The notes: generated by a model from the letters alone, not told the origin. DNA of 64,000 nucleotides from Nocardioides nematodiphilus (GCF_020216525.1 NZ_JAIWOY010000001.1:310001-374000); one strand, 5' to 3'. Positions 9,304 to 17,674 are shown, counted from the stretch's first letter. Program-made: numbers and translations.

Positions 9304-9358
9304 GCCGCCGGCCGCACGTGCGGGCGACCGCACGTGCGGGCGGCCGGACGGCGGCCGC
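9304..9358. terminator. Twin CCGCACGTGCGG palindromes in a larger hairpin, likely hemB terminator
   Basis: The 12-base palindrome CCGCACGTGCGG occurs twice, at 9312-9323 and 9328-9339, 16 bases apart. Flanking GCCGCCGGCCG and GGCCGGACGGCGGC segments can pair, so either two small hairpins or one long one could form. It directly follows the hemB stop on the minus strand and probably ends that operon. Confidence 0.6.
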
Positions 9359-9359
9359 C

Positions 9360-10346
9360 TCAGCGAGCGAGAAGCTGAGCAGCCTCGATAGCCCAGTACG
9401 TCAGCACGATGTCCGCGCCGGCCCGTCGGAACGCCGTCAACGACTCGAGGATCGCCGCCTCGCGGTCGATCCAGCCGCGCTCCGCAGCCGCTTCGACCAT
9501 GGAGTACTCACCGGAGATGTTGTAGGCCGCGACGGGCACGTCCACCGCGTCGCGGACCTGCCGGAGCACGTCCAGGTACGGCAGCCCCGGCTTCACCATC
9601 ACCATGTCGGCGCCCTGCTCCACGTCGAGCAGGGGCTCCCGTACGGCTTCGAGGGCGCTGGCGGGGTCCTGCTGGTTGGTGCGCCGGTCGCCATGGAGCG
9701 AGGAGTCGACGGCCTCGCGGAAGGGGCCGTAGAACGCGGAGGCGTACTTGGCGGAGTAGGCCAGGATCGCGACGTCCTCGTGGGAGGCCGCGTCGAGCGC
9801 GGCGCGGATCACGCCGACCTGGCCGTCCATCATCCCGGAGGGACCGACGATGGTGACGCCGGCCGCGGCCTGGGCACGCGCCATCTCGGCGTAGACGGCC
9901 AAGGTGGCGTCGTTGTCGACGCGACCGCGGGCGTCGAGGACGCCGCAGTGGCCGTGGTCGGTGAACTCGTCGAGGCACAGGTCGGCCATGATCGGCAGCG
10001 CGTCCCCGACCTCGGCCACGCAGTCCGCGATCGCGACGTTGAGGATGCCGTCCGGGTCGATGGCGCCCGAGCCGGCGGCGTCCTTCGAGGTCGGCACGCC
10101 GAAGAGCATCACACCACCGATGCCCAGCTCCGCGGCCTGGGCCACGGCCGCCTTGAGCGAGTCGCGCGAGTGCTGCACGACGCCGGGCATCGAGCTGATC
10201 GGGACCGGCGCGTCGATGCCCTCACGGACGAACACCGGGAGCACCAGCTGGCGCGCCTCGACCGAGGTCTCGGCGACGAGCCGGCGCAGGGTCGGGGTGG
10301 CGCGCAAGCGGCGCGGACGGACGACAGGTCGCTGGATCTCGGGCAT
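9360..10346 (-). CDS. hemB: Delta-aminolevulinic acid dehydratase (porphobilinogen synthase) HemB
   Basis: Condenses two 5-aminolevulinate molecules into porphobilinogen. The 328 residues are normal. The two active-site lysines are K200 (YSAKYAS) and K252 (MVKPGLP). The metal loop reads DLCLDEFTDHGHCG with C124, D126 and C134, an intermediate between the three-cysteine zinc type and the cysteine-free magnesium type. I recall the same loop in mycobacterial HemB. GGAG precedes the ATG by about 7 bases. It is the last gene of the haem operon, separated from cobA/hemD by a palindromic repeat. Confidence 0.95.
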   Translation of the reverse strand: MPEIQRPVVRPRRLRATPTLRRLVAETSVEARQLVLPVFVREGIDAPVPISSMPGVVQHSRDSLKAAVAQAAELGIGGVMLFGVPTSKDAAGSGAIDPDGILNVAIADCVAEVGDALPIMADLCLDEFTDHGHCGVLDARGRVDNDATLAVYAEMARAQAAAGVTIVGPSGMMDGQVGVIRAALDAASHEDVAILAYSAKYASAFYGPFREAVDSSLHGDRRTNQQDPASALEAVREPLLDVEQGADMVMVKPGLPYLDVLRQVRDAVDVPVAAYNISGEYSMVEAAAERGWIDREAAILESLTAFRRAGADIVLTYWAIEAAQLLAR

Positions 10347-10367
10347 CTGCTTCTCCGATCGATGCTG

Positions 10368-10449
10368 GGTCTCGATACGACCTCGCCTGGCGCTCGGTCT
10401 CCTCGACGAGTGGTCCGCTGGTCGAGGAGCGAGCGCCGGCGAGCGTATC
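10368..10449. repeat. Imperfect inverted repeat between cobA/hemD and hemB
   Basis: The left arm (GATACGACCTCGCCTGGCGC, then CCTCGACGAG) and the right arm (CTGGTCGAGGAGCGAGCGCC, then GGCGAGCGTATC) are imperfectly complementary and would fold into a long stem. The words GGTCTCGATACG and GGTCGAGGAGCGAGCG are typical of a dispersed intergenic palindrome family in Nocardioides-type genomes (recalled). It fills the 108-base gap inside the haem operon and could stabilise or attenuate the transcript. Confidence 0.75.
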
Positions 10450-10454
10450 CGCGA

Positions 10455-12089
10455 CTACTTGGCGCGGGCGCGACGCCCGGTCGGCTTGCGCTCGCTGGGC
10501 TTGGTGACCGGCTGGCCGGCCTCCAGCATCGCCGAGCGACGGGCGGCACCGAAGTCGGCGAGCGCCTCGGTGAGCGCCTCCACCGACGGCGACGCGGCGA
10601 GGACGTCGACGCGCAGGCCGTGCTCCTCGGCGGTCTTCGCGGTGGCCGGGCCGATCGCGGCGATGATCGTCGAGGCGTGCGGCTTGCCCGCGATGCCGAC
10701 GAGGTTGCGCACCGTCGAGGACGACGTGAAGACGACCGCGTCGAACTTGCCCGTCTTGATCGCGTCGCGGGTCGGCGCCGGCGGCGGGGCGGCCCGGACG
10801 GTGCGGTAGGCGGTGACGTCGTCACACTCCCAGCCCAGGTCGATCAGGCCGGCGATGAGGTTCTCGGTGGCGATGTCGGCGCGCGGCAGGAAGACCCGGT
10901 TGATCGGGTCGATCAGCTCGTCGAACTCGGGCCACACGTCGAGCAGGCCGGCGGCGGACTGGTTCTCGGCGTCCGGCACCAGGTCGGGGCGCAGGCCCCA
11001 CTCGAGCAGCGTCGCGGCGGTCTTGTCCCCGACCGCGGCGATCTTGAGGCCGGAGAAGGCGCGGGCGTCCAGGCCGTACTCGTCGAACTTCTCCTTGACC
11101 GCCTTGACCGCGTTGGCCGAGGTGAAGGCGATCCACTCGTAACGGCCCTCGACCAGGCCGCGGACGGCCTTGTCCATCTGCAGGGGGTTGCGGGGCGGCT
11201 CGACCGAGATGGTCGGCACCTCCTCCGGCACCGCGCCGTAGGCGCGCAGACGCTGGGAGAGGGCGGGGGCCTGCTCCTTGGTGCGGGGGACGAGCACGCG
11301 CCAGCCGAAGAGCGGCTTGGTCTCGAACCACGACAGCGTGCCGCGCAGGTCGACGACCTTGCCGATGACGATGATGGCCGGCGGCGCGATCCGGGCCGCG
11401 CGGACGTCGGCGGCGACGTCGGCCAGCGTGGAGGTCAGCGTGACCTGCTCGGTGGTGGTGCCGACGCGGGTGATGGACACCGAGGTCTCCGGCTTGCGGC
11501 CGGCGGCGACGAGCTCCGCGGCGATGTCGCCGATCAGACCTACGCCCGAGAGCAGGACGAGGGTGCGGTCGTCGCCGTAGCGGCTCCAGTCGATCTTCTC
11601 GCCGCAGGTCACGACCGCGATCTCGCGGTTGTCCTTGGTGGTCAGCGGGATGCCGGCGTAGGCGGGCACGGCCACGACCGAGGAGACGCCGGGGACGATC
11701 TCGAAGCCGATGCCGGCCTTGGCGCAGGCCTGCGCCTCCTCCGGGCCCGAGGCGTAGAGGAACGGGTCGCCCACCATCAGGCGGACGATGTGGCCGCCCT
11801 TCTTGGCGTGCTTGACCACCACCTTGGCGCGCGCGGCGTGGGTCAGCGGCTGGCCGTCCTCGCCGAAGCCGCCGTCGACGAACTCGGGGCCGCCCTCGGC
11901 GTCCTCGGTGAGGCCGAGCAGCACCCGTACGAGGGGCTCGTGCTCGGGGGCCTCGGTGACGACGACGTCGGCCTGCCGCAGCAGCTCGACGGCACGGACG
12001 GTCAGCAGGTCCGGGTCGCCCGGGCCGCTGCCGACGAACGACACCCAGCCCGGCTCGCTGGTCCCACTCTTGGGAGTCTTGTTGGTCAT
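10455..12089 (-). CDS. cobA/hemD: Bifunctional uroporphyrinogen-III C-methyltransferase / uroporphyrinogen-III synthase
   Basis: A 544-residue fusion. Residues about 15-250 are a tetrapyrrole methylase (VGSGPGDPDLLT near the start, then VRLMVGDPFLYASGPEE, PGVSSVVAVPAYAGIPLT). Residues about 265-520 are a HemD synthase (VLVPRTKEQAPALSQRLRAY, then FTSANAVKAV, VFTSSSTVRNL and AAIGPATAKTAEE). The fusion therefore both closes the tetrapyrrole ring and can methylate it to precorrin-2, opening sirohaem or cobalamin synthesis. The open frame runs on upstream; the ATG at 12089 is chosen because the methylase begins there. An 85-base gap separates it from hemC, in which I see nothing. The basic tail ends KPTGRRARAK. 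Confidence 0.93.
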   Translation of the reverse strand: MTNKTPKSGTSEPGWVSFVGSGPGDPDLLTVRAVELLRQADVVVTEAPEHEPLVRVLLGLTEDAEGGPEFVDGGFGEDGQPLTHAARAKVVVKHAKKGGHIVRLMVGDPFLYASGPEEAQACAKAGIGFEIVPGVSSVVAVPAYAGIPLTTKDNREIAVVTCGEKIDWSRYGDDRTLVLLSGVGLIGDIAAELVAAGRKPETSVSITRVGTTTEQVTLTSTLADVAADVRAARIAPPAIIVIGKVVDLRGTLSWFETKPLFGWRVLVPRTKEQAPALSQRLRAYGAVPEEVPTISVEPPRNPLQMDKAVRGLVEGRYEWIAFTSANAVKAVKEKFDEYGLDARAFSGLKIAAVGDKTAATLLEWGLRPDLVPDAENQSAAGLLDVWPEFDELIDPINRVFLPRADIATENLIAGLIDLGWECDDVTAYRTVRAAPPPAPTRDAIKTGKFDAVVFTSSSTVRNLVGIAGKPHASTIIAAIGPATAKTAEEHGLRVDVLAASPSVEALTEALADFGAARRSAMLEAGQPVTKPSERKPTGRRARAK

Positions 12090-12174
12090 GCGCTGTGCAC
12101 CATTCCCTGCTCGGGAGCCTCGACGCCGGATGCGCCGCTGCCCATGCTCTTCACGTCGTTCGTCGCGGCGGCCA

Positions 12175-13119
12175 TCACTGACCTGCTCGCAACTGGTCCG
12201 CCCCGTCGGCAAGCATCTCCTGTGCGAGCCGCTCCCCCAAGCCGACGGCGTTACCGACCGGTCCGGAGGCGGAGCGCCGGATGGCCACGGCGCCGTCGTC
12301 GGAGAGGACGACCGCGCGCAGCCACAGCTCGGCGGCGTCCTCGCCCTCGACGACCTCGCCGAGTGCGCCGATCGGTGCGGCGCAGCCACCCTCGAGGGTG
12401 GCCAGGACCTGGCGCTCCGCGGTGACGGCCGCGCGGGTGGGCGCGTCGTCGAGGCCGCCCAGCAGCGCGATCAGCTCGGCGTCGTCGCTACGGCACTCGA
12501 TCGCCAGCGCGCCCTGACCGGGGGCCGGCAGCACCTGGATGGGGTCGAGGACCTCGGTGATCTCGTCGAGCCGCTCGATCCGGGCCATCCCGGCCCGGGC
12601 CAGCACGACCGCGTCGAACTCGCCGCTGGTGACCTTGCCGATGCGGGTGTCGACGTTGCCGCGCACCCCGCTGATCGCCAGGCCGAGGCCGAGCGCGTGC
12701 AGCTGGGCCGCGCGGCGCGGGGAGCCGGTGCCGACGCGGGCGCCGGCGGGCAGCTCGCCCAGCGTGAGGCCGTCGCGGGCGACGACCACGTCGCGCGGGT
12801 CCTCACGCGGCGGGATCGCGGCGAGGGTGACGCCGTCGTACGGGTAGGTCGGCAGGTCCTTGAGCGAGTGCACCGCCAGGTCGATCTCGCCGGCCAGGAG
12901 GGCGTCGCGCAGGGCGCTGACGTAGACGCCGGTCGGGGTGGAGGCGGTGATCGGAGTGCCGGCCTCCTGGGTGCGGTCACCCTCGGAGACGATCTCGATC
13001 AGCTCGACCTCGCGCCCCAGGGCGCGGATCATGTCCGCGACGTGGCCGGACTGCGTCATCGCCAGCTTCGAGCGACGGGTGCCGAGACGCAGTGCTCGGT
13101 CTGCCGGACGCGCGGTCAC
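12175..13119 (-). CDS. hemC: Porphobilinogen deaminase (hydroxymethylbilane synthase) HemC
   Basis: Polymerises four porphobilinogens into hydroxymethylbilane. The 314 residues include the catalytic Asp in IDLAVHSLKDLPT (about D80), the substrate-binding TGSPRRAAQL, and the cysteine that carries the dipyrromethane cofactor in LEGGCAAPIGA (C246). The GTG start overlaps the hemA stop (GTGA). Confidence 0.95.
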   Translation of the reverse strand: MTARPADRALRLGTRRSKLAMTQSGHVADMIRALGREVELIEIVSEGDRTQEAGTPITASTPTGVYVSALRDALLAGEIDLAVHSLKDLPTYPYDGVTLAAIPPREDPRDVVVARDGLTLGELPAGARVGTGSPRRAAQLHALGLGLAISGVRGNVDTRIGKVTSGEFDAVVLARAGMARIERLDEITEVLDPIQVLPAPGQGALAIECRSDDAELIALLGGLDDAPTRAAVTAERQVLATLEGGCAAPIGALGEVVEGEDAAELWLRAVVLSDDGAVAIRRSASGPVGNAVGLGERLAQEMLADGADQLRAGQ

Positions 13120-14402
13120 TTCTGCACCTCGCCGATGCCCGGGCGGGTAACCGCGGAGACGGCTTGCGGGTCGAGCGCGAAGAGCTCGGCCAGGGCGCGC
13201 TCGTAGGAGATCGCCCCGCCGTCGTTGGCCAGCTCCTTGACCCGGACGGTCGGCTCGTGGAGGAGCTTGTCGGCGACCCGGCGCACGGTGCGCAGCACCT
13301 CGTCGCGGGTGGCTCGGTCGAGGCCGGGCAGGCGCCCGTCGAGACGGGCCATCTCGGCGTCGACCACGGTGGTGGCCATGGAGCGCAGCGCGACCACGGT
13401 CGGGGTCACCTGGGCCTGGCGACGGGCCGCGAGGAAGGCGGTCACCTCCTGGGAGACGATGCCGCGCACGGCCAGCACCTCCTGGCCGGCCTCGGAGGCG
13501 TGCAGGTCGGTGGCGAGGGTGGCCAGGTCGATCAGCTCCGCGCCCGGGACGTCGTCGCAGGCGGGGTCGATGTCGCGGGTGAGCGCGAGGTCGATCAGTG
13601 CGACCGGCTTGGCGCCGATCATGTCGGGGGTGACGAGGTGGCCGCGGGCGCCGGCGCCGGCGATCACGATGTCGGCCTGCGCGATCTCGGCGGCGAGGGT
13701 GTCCATGGAGGCGGAGCGGGCGCCGTACTCGGTGGCGAGGCGCTCGGCCCGGTCGGCGGTGCGGCTGAGGACGACGACCTCGCCGGCGTTCATCCGGGAG
13801 ACGGTGGCGGTGGCCAGACCGGCCATCGCGCCGGCGCCCAGGACCACCACGCGCAGCCCTGCGACCGGGCCGACGGTGGCACGGGCGCGCTCGAGCGCGG
13901 CGGTGACCAGGGAGGGCGCGGCCTTGTCGATGTCGGTCTCGGCATGGCTGCGCTTGCCGACCCGCAGGGCCTGCTGGAAGAGGGTGTTGAGGGCCGGTCC
14001 GACGGTGCCCAGCTCCTGGCCGAGCTGGAGCGCGGCGCGCGCCTGACCGAGGATCTGGCTCTCGCCGACCGCCATCGAGTCGAGGCCGGCGGTCACCTTG
14101 AACAGGTGCGAGACGGCGCCGTCGTCGTAGTGGACGTACAGGTGCGGCAGGACGTCCTCGACGCGCAGGTCGGCGTGACCGATCAGCAGGCGGGAGAGCT
14201 CCTCGACCGAGCCGTGGAAGCGGTCGACCTCGGAGTAGACCTCGAGCCGGTTGCAGGTGGCGATGACGGTGGCCTCGGTGACGTGCTCGGTGTGCGAGAC
14301 CTCCTGGACGAGCTTGTGCAGCCCGTCGTTGTCGATCGCGAGCTGCTCGAGCAGCTGCACGGGGGCCGAGTTGTGGGAGATGCCGACGACGAGGACGCTC
14401 AC
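13116..14402 (-). CDS. hemA: Glutamyl-tRNA reductase HemA
   Basis: Reduces glutamyl-tRNA to glutamate-1-semialdehyde with NADPH, the first committed step of tetrapyrrole synthesis. The 428 residues carry the catalytic cysteine C50 in ATCNRLEVY, the GESQILGQ segment and a Rossmann motif VLGAGAMAGLA. The C-terminal dimerisation helices are complete. The GTG start at 14402 gives the canonical MSVLVVGISH opening. HemA is the usual regulated entry point, and here the gene follows rex by 82 bases with no feature I recognise in the gap. Confidence 0.95.
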   Translation of the reverse strand: MSVLVVGISHNSAPVQLLEQLAIDNDGLHKLVQEVSHTEHVTEATVIATCNRLEVYSEVDRFHGSVEELSRLLIGHADLRVEDVLPHLYVHYDDGAVSHLFKVTAGLDSMAVGESQILGQARAALQLGQELGTVGPALNTLFQQALRVGKRSHAETDIDKAAPSLVTAALERARATVGPVAGLRVVVLGAGAMAGLATATVSRMNAGEVVVLSRTADRAERLATEYGARSASMDTLAAEIAQADIVIAGAGARGHLVTPDMIGAKPVALIDLALTRDIDPACDDVPGAELIDLATLATDLHASEAGQEVLAVRGIVSQEVTAFLAARRQAQVTPTVVALRSMATTVVDAEMARLDGRLPGLDRATRDEVLRTVRRVADKLLHEPTVRVKELANDGGAISYERALAELFALDPQAVSAVTRPGIGEVQK

Positions 14403-14484
14403 AACATTGTTCCGTTCGCTCGCGCTGCCGCCGCTAGGGCCAGGTCCGATGTGCGCTGCGGTCCGCAGCGGCGGAAGACTTCGC

Positions 14485-15168
14485 TCACAGTGCCTGCACC
14501 GCCTTCCGCTGCTCGTGATAGGCGAGGATCTGGAGCTCGATGGAGAGATCGACCTTGCGCACGTCCACGCCCTCGGGGACGTTGAGCACGATCGGGGCGA
14601 AGTTGAGGATGCTCGAGATGCCGGCGTCGACCATCGCGTCGGCGACGCTCTGCGCGGCGACCGCCGGCACGGCGATGACGCCGATCGCGACGCCGTGCTC
14701 GGCCGCGATCGCGGGCAGGTCGGCGAAGGGGCGTACGGGGATGCCGGCGACGCTCGCCTCGGCCATCGCCGGGTCGGCGTCGAGCAGGCCCACGACGCGG
14801 AAGCCGCGGCTGCGGAAGCCGGAGAAGTTGGCCAGCGCGTGGCCGAGGTTGCCGATGCCGACGATGACGACGGGCCAGTCCTGGGTGCCGCCGATCTCGC
14901 GGGCGATCTGGTAGCGCAGGTAGTCGACGTCGTACCCGACGCCGCGGGTGCCGTACGAGCCCAGGTAGGAGAGGTCCTTGCGCAGCTTCGCGGAGTTGAC
15001 CCCGGCCGCGGTGGCGAGCTCCTCGCTGGAGCAGACGCTGATCCCCTGGTCGGTCAGCGCGACGAGGGCACGGAGGTAGACCGGGAGTCGTGCCACGGTC
15101 GCCTCCGGGATGTCCCGGTTGCCGTCGCTGCTACGTGCGGTCACAGGTGTGCGCTCTCTACTTGCCAC
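14485..15168 (-). CDS. rex: Redox-sensing transcriptional repressor Rex
   Basis: A dimeric repressor that leaves DNA when the NADH/NAD ratio rises. The N-terminal winged helix (about residues 22-95) holds IPEATVARLPVYLRAL and GVNSAKLRKDLSYLGSYG. The NADH domain begins at VVIVGIGNLGHALA. The C-terminal domain-swap helix (ELQILAYHEQRKAV) is present. The first GTG (15168) gives 227 residues; a GTG at 15144 would give 219, and neither has a strong ribosome site. rex-hemACD is a known Rex-controlled operon in Streptomyces coelicolor, and a Rex-like site lies in this promoter. Confidence 0.93.
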   Translation of the reverse strand: MASRERTPVTARSSDGNRDIPEATVARLPVYLRALVALTDQGISVCSSEELATAAGVNSAKLRKDLSYLGSYGTRGVGYDVDYLRYQIAREIGGTQDWPVVIVGIGNLGHALANFSGFRSRGFRVVGLLDADPAMAEASVAGIPVRPFADLPAIAAEHGVAIGVIAVPAVAAQSVADAMVDAGISSILNFAPIVLNVPEGVDVRKVDLSIELQILAYHEQRKAVQAL

Positions 15169-15217
15169 GCCACGGGTGGGGGCACATCACGGCCCGGGTT
15201 CGCCCAGCGGCCAGATC

Positions 15218-15246
15218 ACTGTAGGAGTTTGTGAACGTGAGAACAA
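15218..15246 (-). promoter_or_regulatory. rex operon promoter
   Basis: On the minus strand, TTGTTC (15246-15241) and TACAGT (15223-15218) are 17 bases apart, and the -10 element ends 49 bases before the first possible rex start. The Rex-like operator overlaps the -35 element and spacer, so binding should exclude RNA polymerase. Confidence 0.55.
15230..15245 (-). promoter_or_regulatory. Rex operator (ROP)-like site
   Basis: The minus-strand sequence TGTTCTCACGTTCACA matches the Streptomyces ROP sequence TGTGAACGCGTTCACA (recalled) at 12 of 16 positions. One half-site (GTTCACA) is perfect and the other is degenerate. Its position inside the rex promoter supports autoregulation of rex-hemA-hemC-cobA/hemD-hemB. 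Confidence 0.6.
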
Positions 15247-15251
15247 AACGC

Positions 15252-15488
15252 TCAGGAGAGCGCGGCACGCAGTCTCGCCTCGTCGACGCGCCAGAAGTCG
15301 TGCTGCCTGCCGTCGACCAGTGTGACGGGAATCTCCTCACCGTACCGCTCGCGCAGTGCGGGATCGTCGTCGATGGAGACCTCGGCGAAGCTCTCGCCCA
15401 GGTCGGCGCAGACCCGCTCGATGACGGCGCGGGCGTCGTCGCAGAGGTGACAGCCGGGGCGGGAGTAGAGGGTGATGCGTGCAACCAC
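15252..15488 (-). CDS. Glutaredoxin family protein
   Basis: A 78-residue thioredoxin-fold protein with a CHLC redox motif (TLYSRPGCHLCDDARAVIE) and the cis-proline segment EEIPVTLVDG. It probably reduces a disulfide in the cytoplasm; the partner is unknown. The GTG at 15488 is favoured because GGGGGAG lies 9 bases upstream, with a GTG two codons earlier as the alternative. It ends 83 bases before rex. A glutaredoxin-like gene (Rv0508) also sits next to hemA in M. tuberculosis as I remember it. Confidence 0.85.
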   Translation of the reverse strand: MVARITLYSRPGCHLCDDARAVIERVCADLGESFAEVSIDDDPALRERYGEEIPVTLVDGRQHDFWRVDEARLRAALS

Positions 15489-15617
15489 CCTCACAGTCTC
15501 CCCCACGCCCACACTCCCTCCCCCAGGCGCTGCGCGCCTGGCTCCCTCGCTCGCGGCCGACACCGGAGCTCGTTCCTCCCTCGTGCCGTCGCTCGCTCGG
15601 TCCCCTAGTCTCGTCGG

Positions 15618-15698
15618 CATGAGCGAGCGCAGCGAGCGAATCATCCAACGCAGCGCCCCTTGTGCCTCATGCGCGCACGGAGCGAAGCGAGTACGTGC
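15618..15698. repeat. Dispersed GAGCGAGCGCAGCGAGCG-type repeat cluster
   Basis: GAGCGAGCGCAGCGAGCGAA at 15621-15640 and GGAGCGAAGCGAGTACGTGC at 15680-15699 belong to the same word family as the 83-base tandem unit at 1371. It fills the end of the 210-base gap between the glutaredoxin gene and the HAD gene and runs into the latter's start. Apparent ORFs here beginning MSERSERI are repeat-encoded. Confidence 0.6.
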
Positions 15699-16607
15699 AT
15701 GAGTAGCGCTCGCGATCGCCAGCGTCGCCGTGACGAGCTGCGCCGCAAAGACCTGCAGCGCCGCTCCGTTCTTGCCGGGGAGGCCTCCGCGGCGGCCGCC
15801 GAGGTCGAGTCGGCACTGAGCACCTCGACCGGTCCGGCGAGCACCGCCGCCGCCTTCTTCGACGTCGACAACACGGTCATGCAGGGCGCCTCGATCTTCC
15901 ACCTGGCGCGAGGTCTGCACCGCCGCAAGTTCTTCACCACCCGCGACATCGTCGGGGCGGCCTGGAAGCAGGCGTACTTCCGCTTCGTCGGGGTCGAGAA
16001 CCCCGAGCACGTCGAGGCCGCCCGCAACTCCGCGCTCAGCTTCATCGCCGGTCACACCGTGCAGGAGCTCCAGGAGGTCGGCGAGGAGATCTTCGACGAG
16101 GCGATGGCGGACCGGATCTGGCCCGGCACGCGCGCACTGGCGCAGATGCACCTCGACCGCGGCGAGCGGGTCTGGCTGGTCACGGCCGCCCCGCTGGAGA
16201 TCGCCCAGATCATCGCGCGTCGGCTCGGCCTGACCGGCGCGATGGGCACCGTCGCCGAGCACGTCGACGGGGTCTACACCGGGCAACTGGTCGGCGAGAT
16301 GCTGCACGGCAGCGCGAAGGCCGAGGCCGTCAAGGCGCTGGCCGCCCGCGAGGGCCTCGACCTGAGCCAGTGCTCGGCCTACTCCGACTCCGCGAACGAC
16401 CTTCCGATGCTCAGCCTGGTCGGGCACGCGACCGCGATCAATCCCGACGTCAGGCTGCGCCACCACGCCAAGGCCAACGGCTGGCAGATCCGCGACTACC
16501 GCACCGGCCGGAAGGCGGCGCGCGCCGGCTTCACCGCCGGCCTGATCGGCGGCGCGGCGGCGGGCGGCCTGGCAGCGGCGTCGGCCCTGCGCGAGAAGCG
16601 TCGCTGA
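15699..16607 (+). CDS. HAD-IB family phosphatase (SerB-like)
   Basis: A 302-residue HAD hydrolase, subfamily IB. Motif I is [10 protein letters not shown] (about residues 53-62), motif II lies in [11 protein letters not shown], and motif III is [11 protein letters not shown]. The N-terminus is a charged helix ([19 protein letters not shown]). The C-terminus has a Gly/Ala-rich hydrophobic segment (about 275-298) that could anchor it to the membrane. The substrate may be phosphoserine or a phospholipid headgroup. The ATG at 15699 is the first sensible start after the repeats. The M. tuberculosis counterpart in this order is serB1 (Rv0505c, recalled). Confidence 0.85.
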   Translation: MSSARDRQRRRDELRRKDLQRRSVLAGEASAAAAEVESALSTSTGPASTAAAFFDVDNTVMQGASIFHLARGLHRRKFFTTRDIVGAAWKQAYFRFVGVENPEHVEAARNSALSFIAGHTVQELQEVGEEIFDEAMADRIWPGTRALAQMHLDRGERVWLVTAAPLEIAQIIARRLGLTGAMGTVAEHVDGVYTGQLVGEMLHGSAKAEAVKALAAREGLDLSQCSAYSDSANDLPMLSLVGHATAINPDVRLRHHAKANGWQIRDYRTGRKAARAGFTAGLIGGAAAGGLAAASALREKRR

Positions 16608-16696
16608 GAAACCCTCCGGTTTGCGTCGGCCCTCGGGTACGCATGACACTCGGCCAGATCCGCATGGTCCGAATGGGCCAGATGATGGCCGGACCC

Positions 16697-16725
16697 CTGA
16701 CAGACCTTGCACGGAAACGTAGAGT
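16697..16725 (+). promoter_or_regulatory. Vegetative-type promoter of the BldN-like sigma gene
   Basis: CTGACA (16697-16702) and TAGAGT (16720-16725) are 17 bases apart and match the consensus at five and four of six positions. They lie 36 bases before the ATG, and GGAGGG (16751-16756) is the ribosome site. The preceding part of the 154-base gap holds two copies of GGCCAGAT that I cannot assign. Confidence 0.55.
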
Positions 16726-16761
16726 GACCTTCGTCCCAGGGGAATGACGGGGAGGGACCAG

Positions 16762-17547
16762 ATGGCGCCGCGATACGGCACGGAGGTTGAGCGCGGACTC
16801 AACGCGCTTCGTGCTGCCGTCGCGGCCCTGCTGATGGAGCCGGCCACCGCCGGCGTTCCGGCGGGGATGCTCTGGTCCGAGGCCGCCACCGAGAAGGACG
16901 GCGCCGACCCGGCCAACCTACGCCCCCGGGATCCAGCCGACGACGAGGGCCCCGACGACGAGGCGCTCGCCGCCTCCTCCGAGGTCTCCGCGGCCGAGCG
17001 CACCCGGCTGATCGCCCTCGTCGAGCTGGCCCGCAAGGGCGACACCGATGCGTTCGGCCTGCTCTACGACCACTACCACACGGCGGTGTACCGCTTCCTC
17101 TTCTACCGCACGCGCTCCTCGACGCTGGCCGAGGACCTCACCTCGGAGACGTTCTTCCGGGCGCTGCGCTCGATGACCGGCTTCCGCTGGCAGGGCAAGG
17201 ACTTCGGCGCCTGGCTGATGACCATCGCCCGCAACCTCGCCACCGACCACTTCAAGGCCGGCCGTACGCGCCTGGAGATGGCCACCGAGGACATGGGCCA
17301 GCACGACGACGCGACCGAGGGCCCCGAGTCCGCGGTGCTCGCCAGCCTGACCAACGAGGTGCTCCTCAAGGCGCTCGCCAAGCTCCCGGACGAGCAGCGC
17401 GACTGCGTCGTGATGCGCTTCCTGCAGGGTCTCTCGATCGCTGAGACCGCCGCCGTCCTCGGCCGCAGCGACGGTGCCGTCAAGCAGCTGCAGCTCCGGG
17501 GCGTGCGCAATCTGGCGAAGCTGATGCCGGAAGGGCTGCGTGGGTGA
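16762..17547 (+). CDS. bldN: BldN-like ECF sigma factor with N-terminal pro-sequence
   Basis: A 261-residue sigma factor. Region 2 (about residues 85-165) holds ARKGDTDAFGLLYDHYHTAV, EDLTSETFFRALRSM and FGAWLMTIARNLATDHFKAG. Region 4 (about 198-255) holds LPDEQRDCVVMRFLQGLSIA and GRSDGAVKQLQLRGVRNLA. These track Streptomyces coelicolor BldN closely as I recall it. The first 80 residues are an extra segment beginning ERGLNALRAAVAAL, which resembles the BldN pro-sequence removed by proteolysis. The ATG at 16762 is preferred over 16744 because GGAGGG lies 5 bases upstream. The next gene is the matching anti-sigma factor. Confidence 0.85.
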   Translation: MAPRYGTEVERGLNALRAAVAALLMEPATAGVPAGMLWSEAATEKDGADPANLRPRDPADDEGPDDEALAASSEVSAAERTRLIALVELARKGDTDAFGLLYDHYHTAVYRFLFYRTRSSTLAEDLTSETFFRALRSMTGFRWQGKDFGAWLMTIARNLATDHFKAGRTRLEMATEDMGQHDDATEGPESAVLASLTNEVLLKALAKLPDEQRDCVVMRFLQGLSIAETAAVLGRSDGAVKQLQLRGVRNLAKLMPEGLRG

Positions 17548-17578
17548 TGCGACGCACGGAAGTTAAGTCTTCAACAAC

Positions 17579-17607
17579 CGTAACCTTCGGGCTCCGGGAA
17601 ACGTTAT
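17579..17607 (+). promoter_or_regulatory. Candidate BldN-type promoter of the rsbN-like gene
   Basis: CGTAAC (17579-17584) and CGTTAT (17602-17607) are 17 bases apart, and the -10 element ends 67 bases before the ATG. In Streptomyces venezuelae rsbN is, from memory, transcribed by BldN from its own promoter. The identical spacing before the lytic transglycosylase gene supports the call. Confidence 0.55.
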
Positions 17608-17674
17608 CGGTGTGGAACGGCACCACCCCGCCCGTTCCGCACCTGACCCACTTCACCCGAGTAGGACCACTGCG

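Noticed and set aside
9318-12425. A 1035-codon open frame on the plus strand.
   Set aside because: It is antisense to hemB and cobA/hemD, its product is Arg/Gly/Asp-biased without domains, and long shadow frames are expected at this GC content.
15620-15702. Short ORF beginning MSERSERI before the HAD gene.
   Set aside because: It is encoded by the dispersed GAGCGAGCG repeat, has no ribosome site, and such starts recur wherever the repeat occurs.
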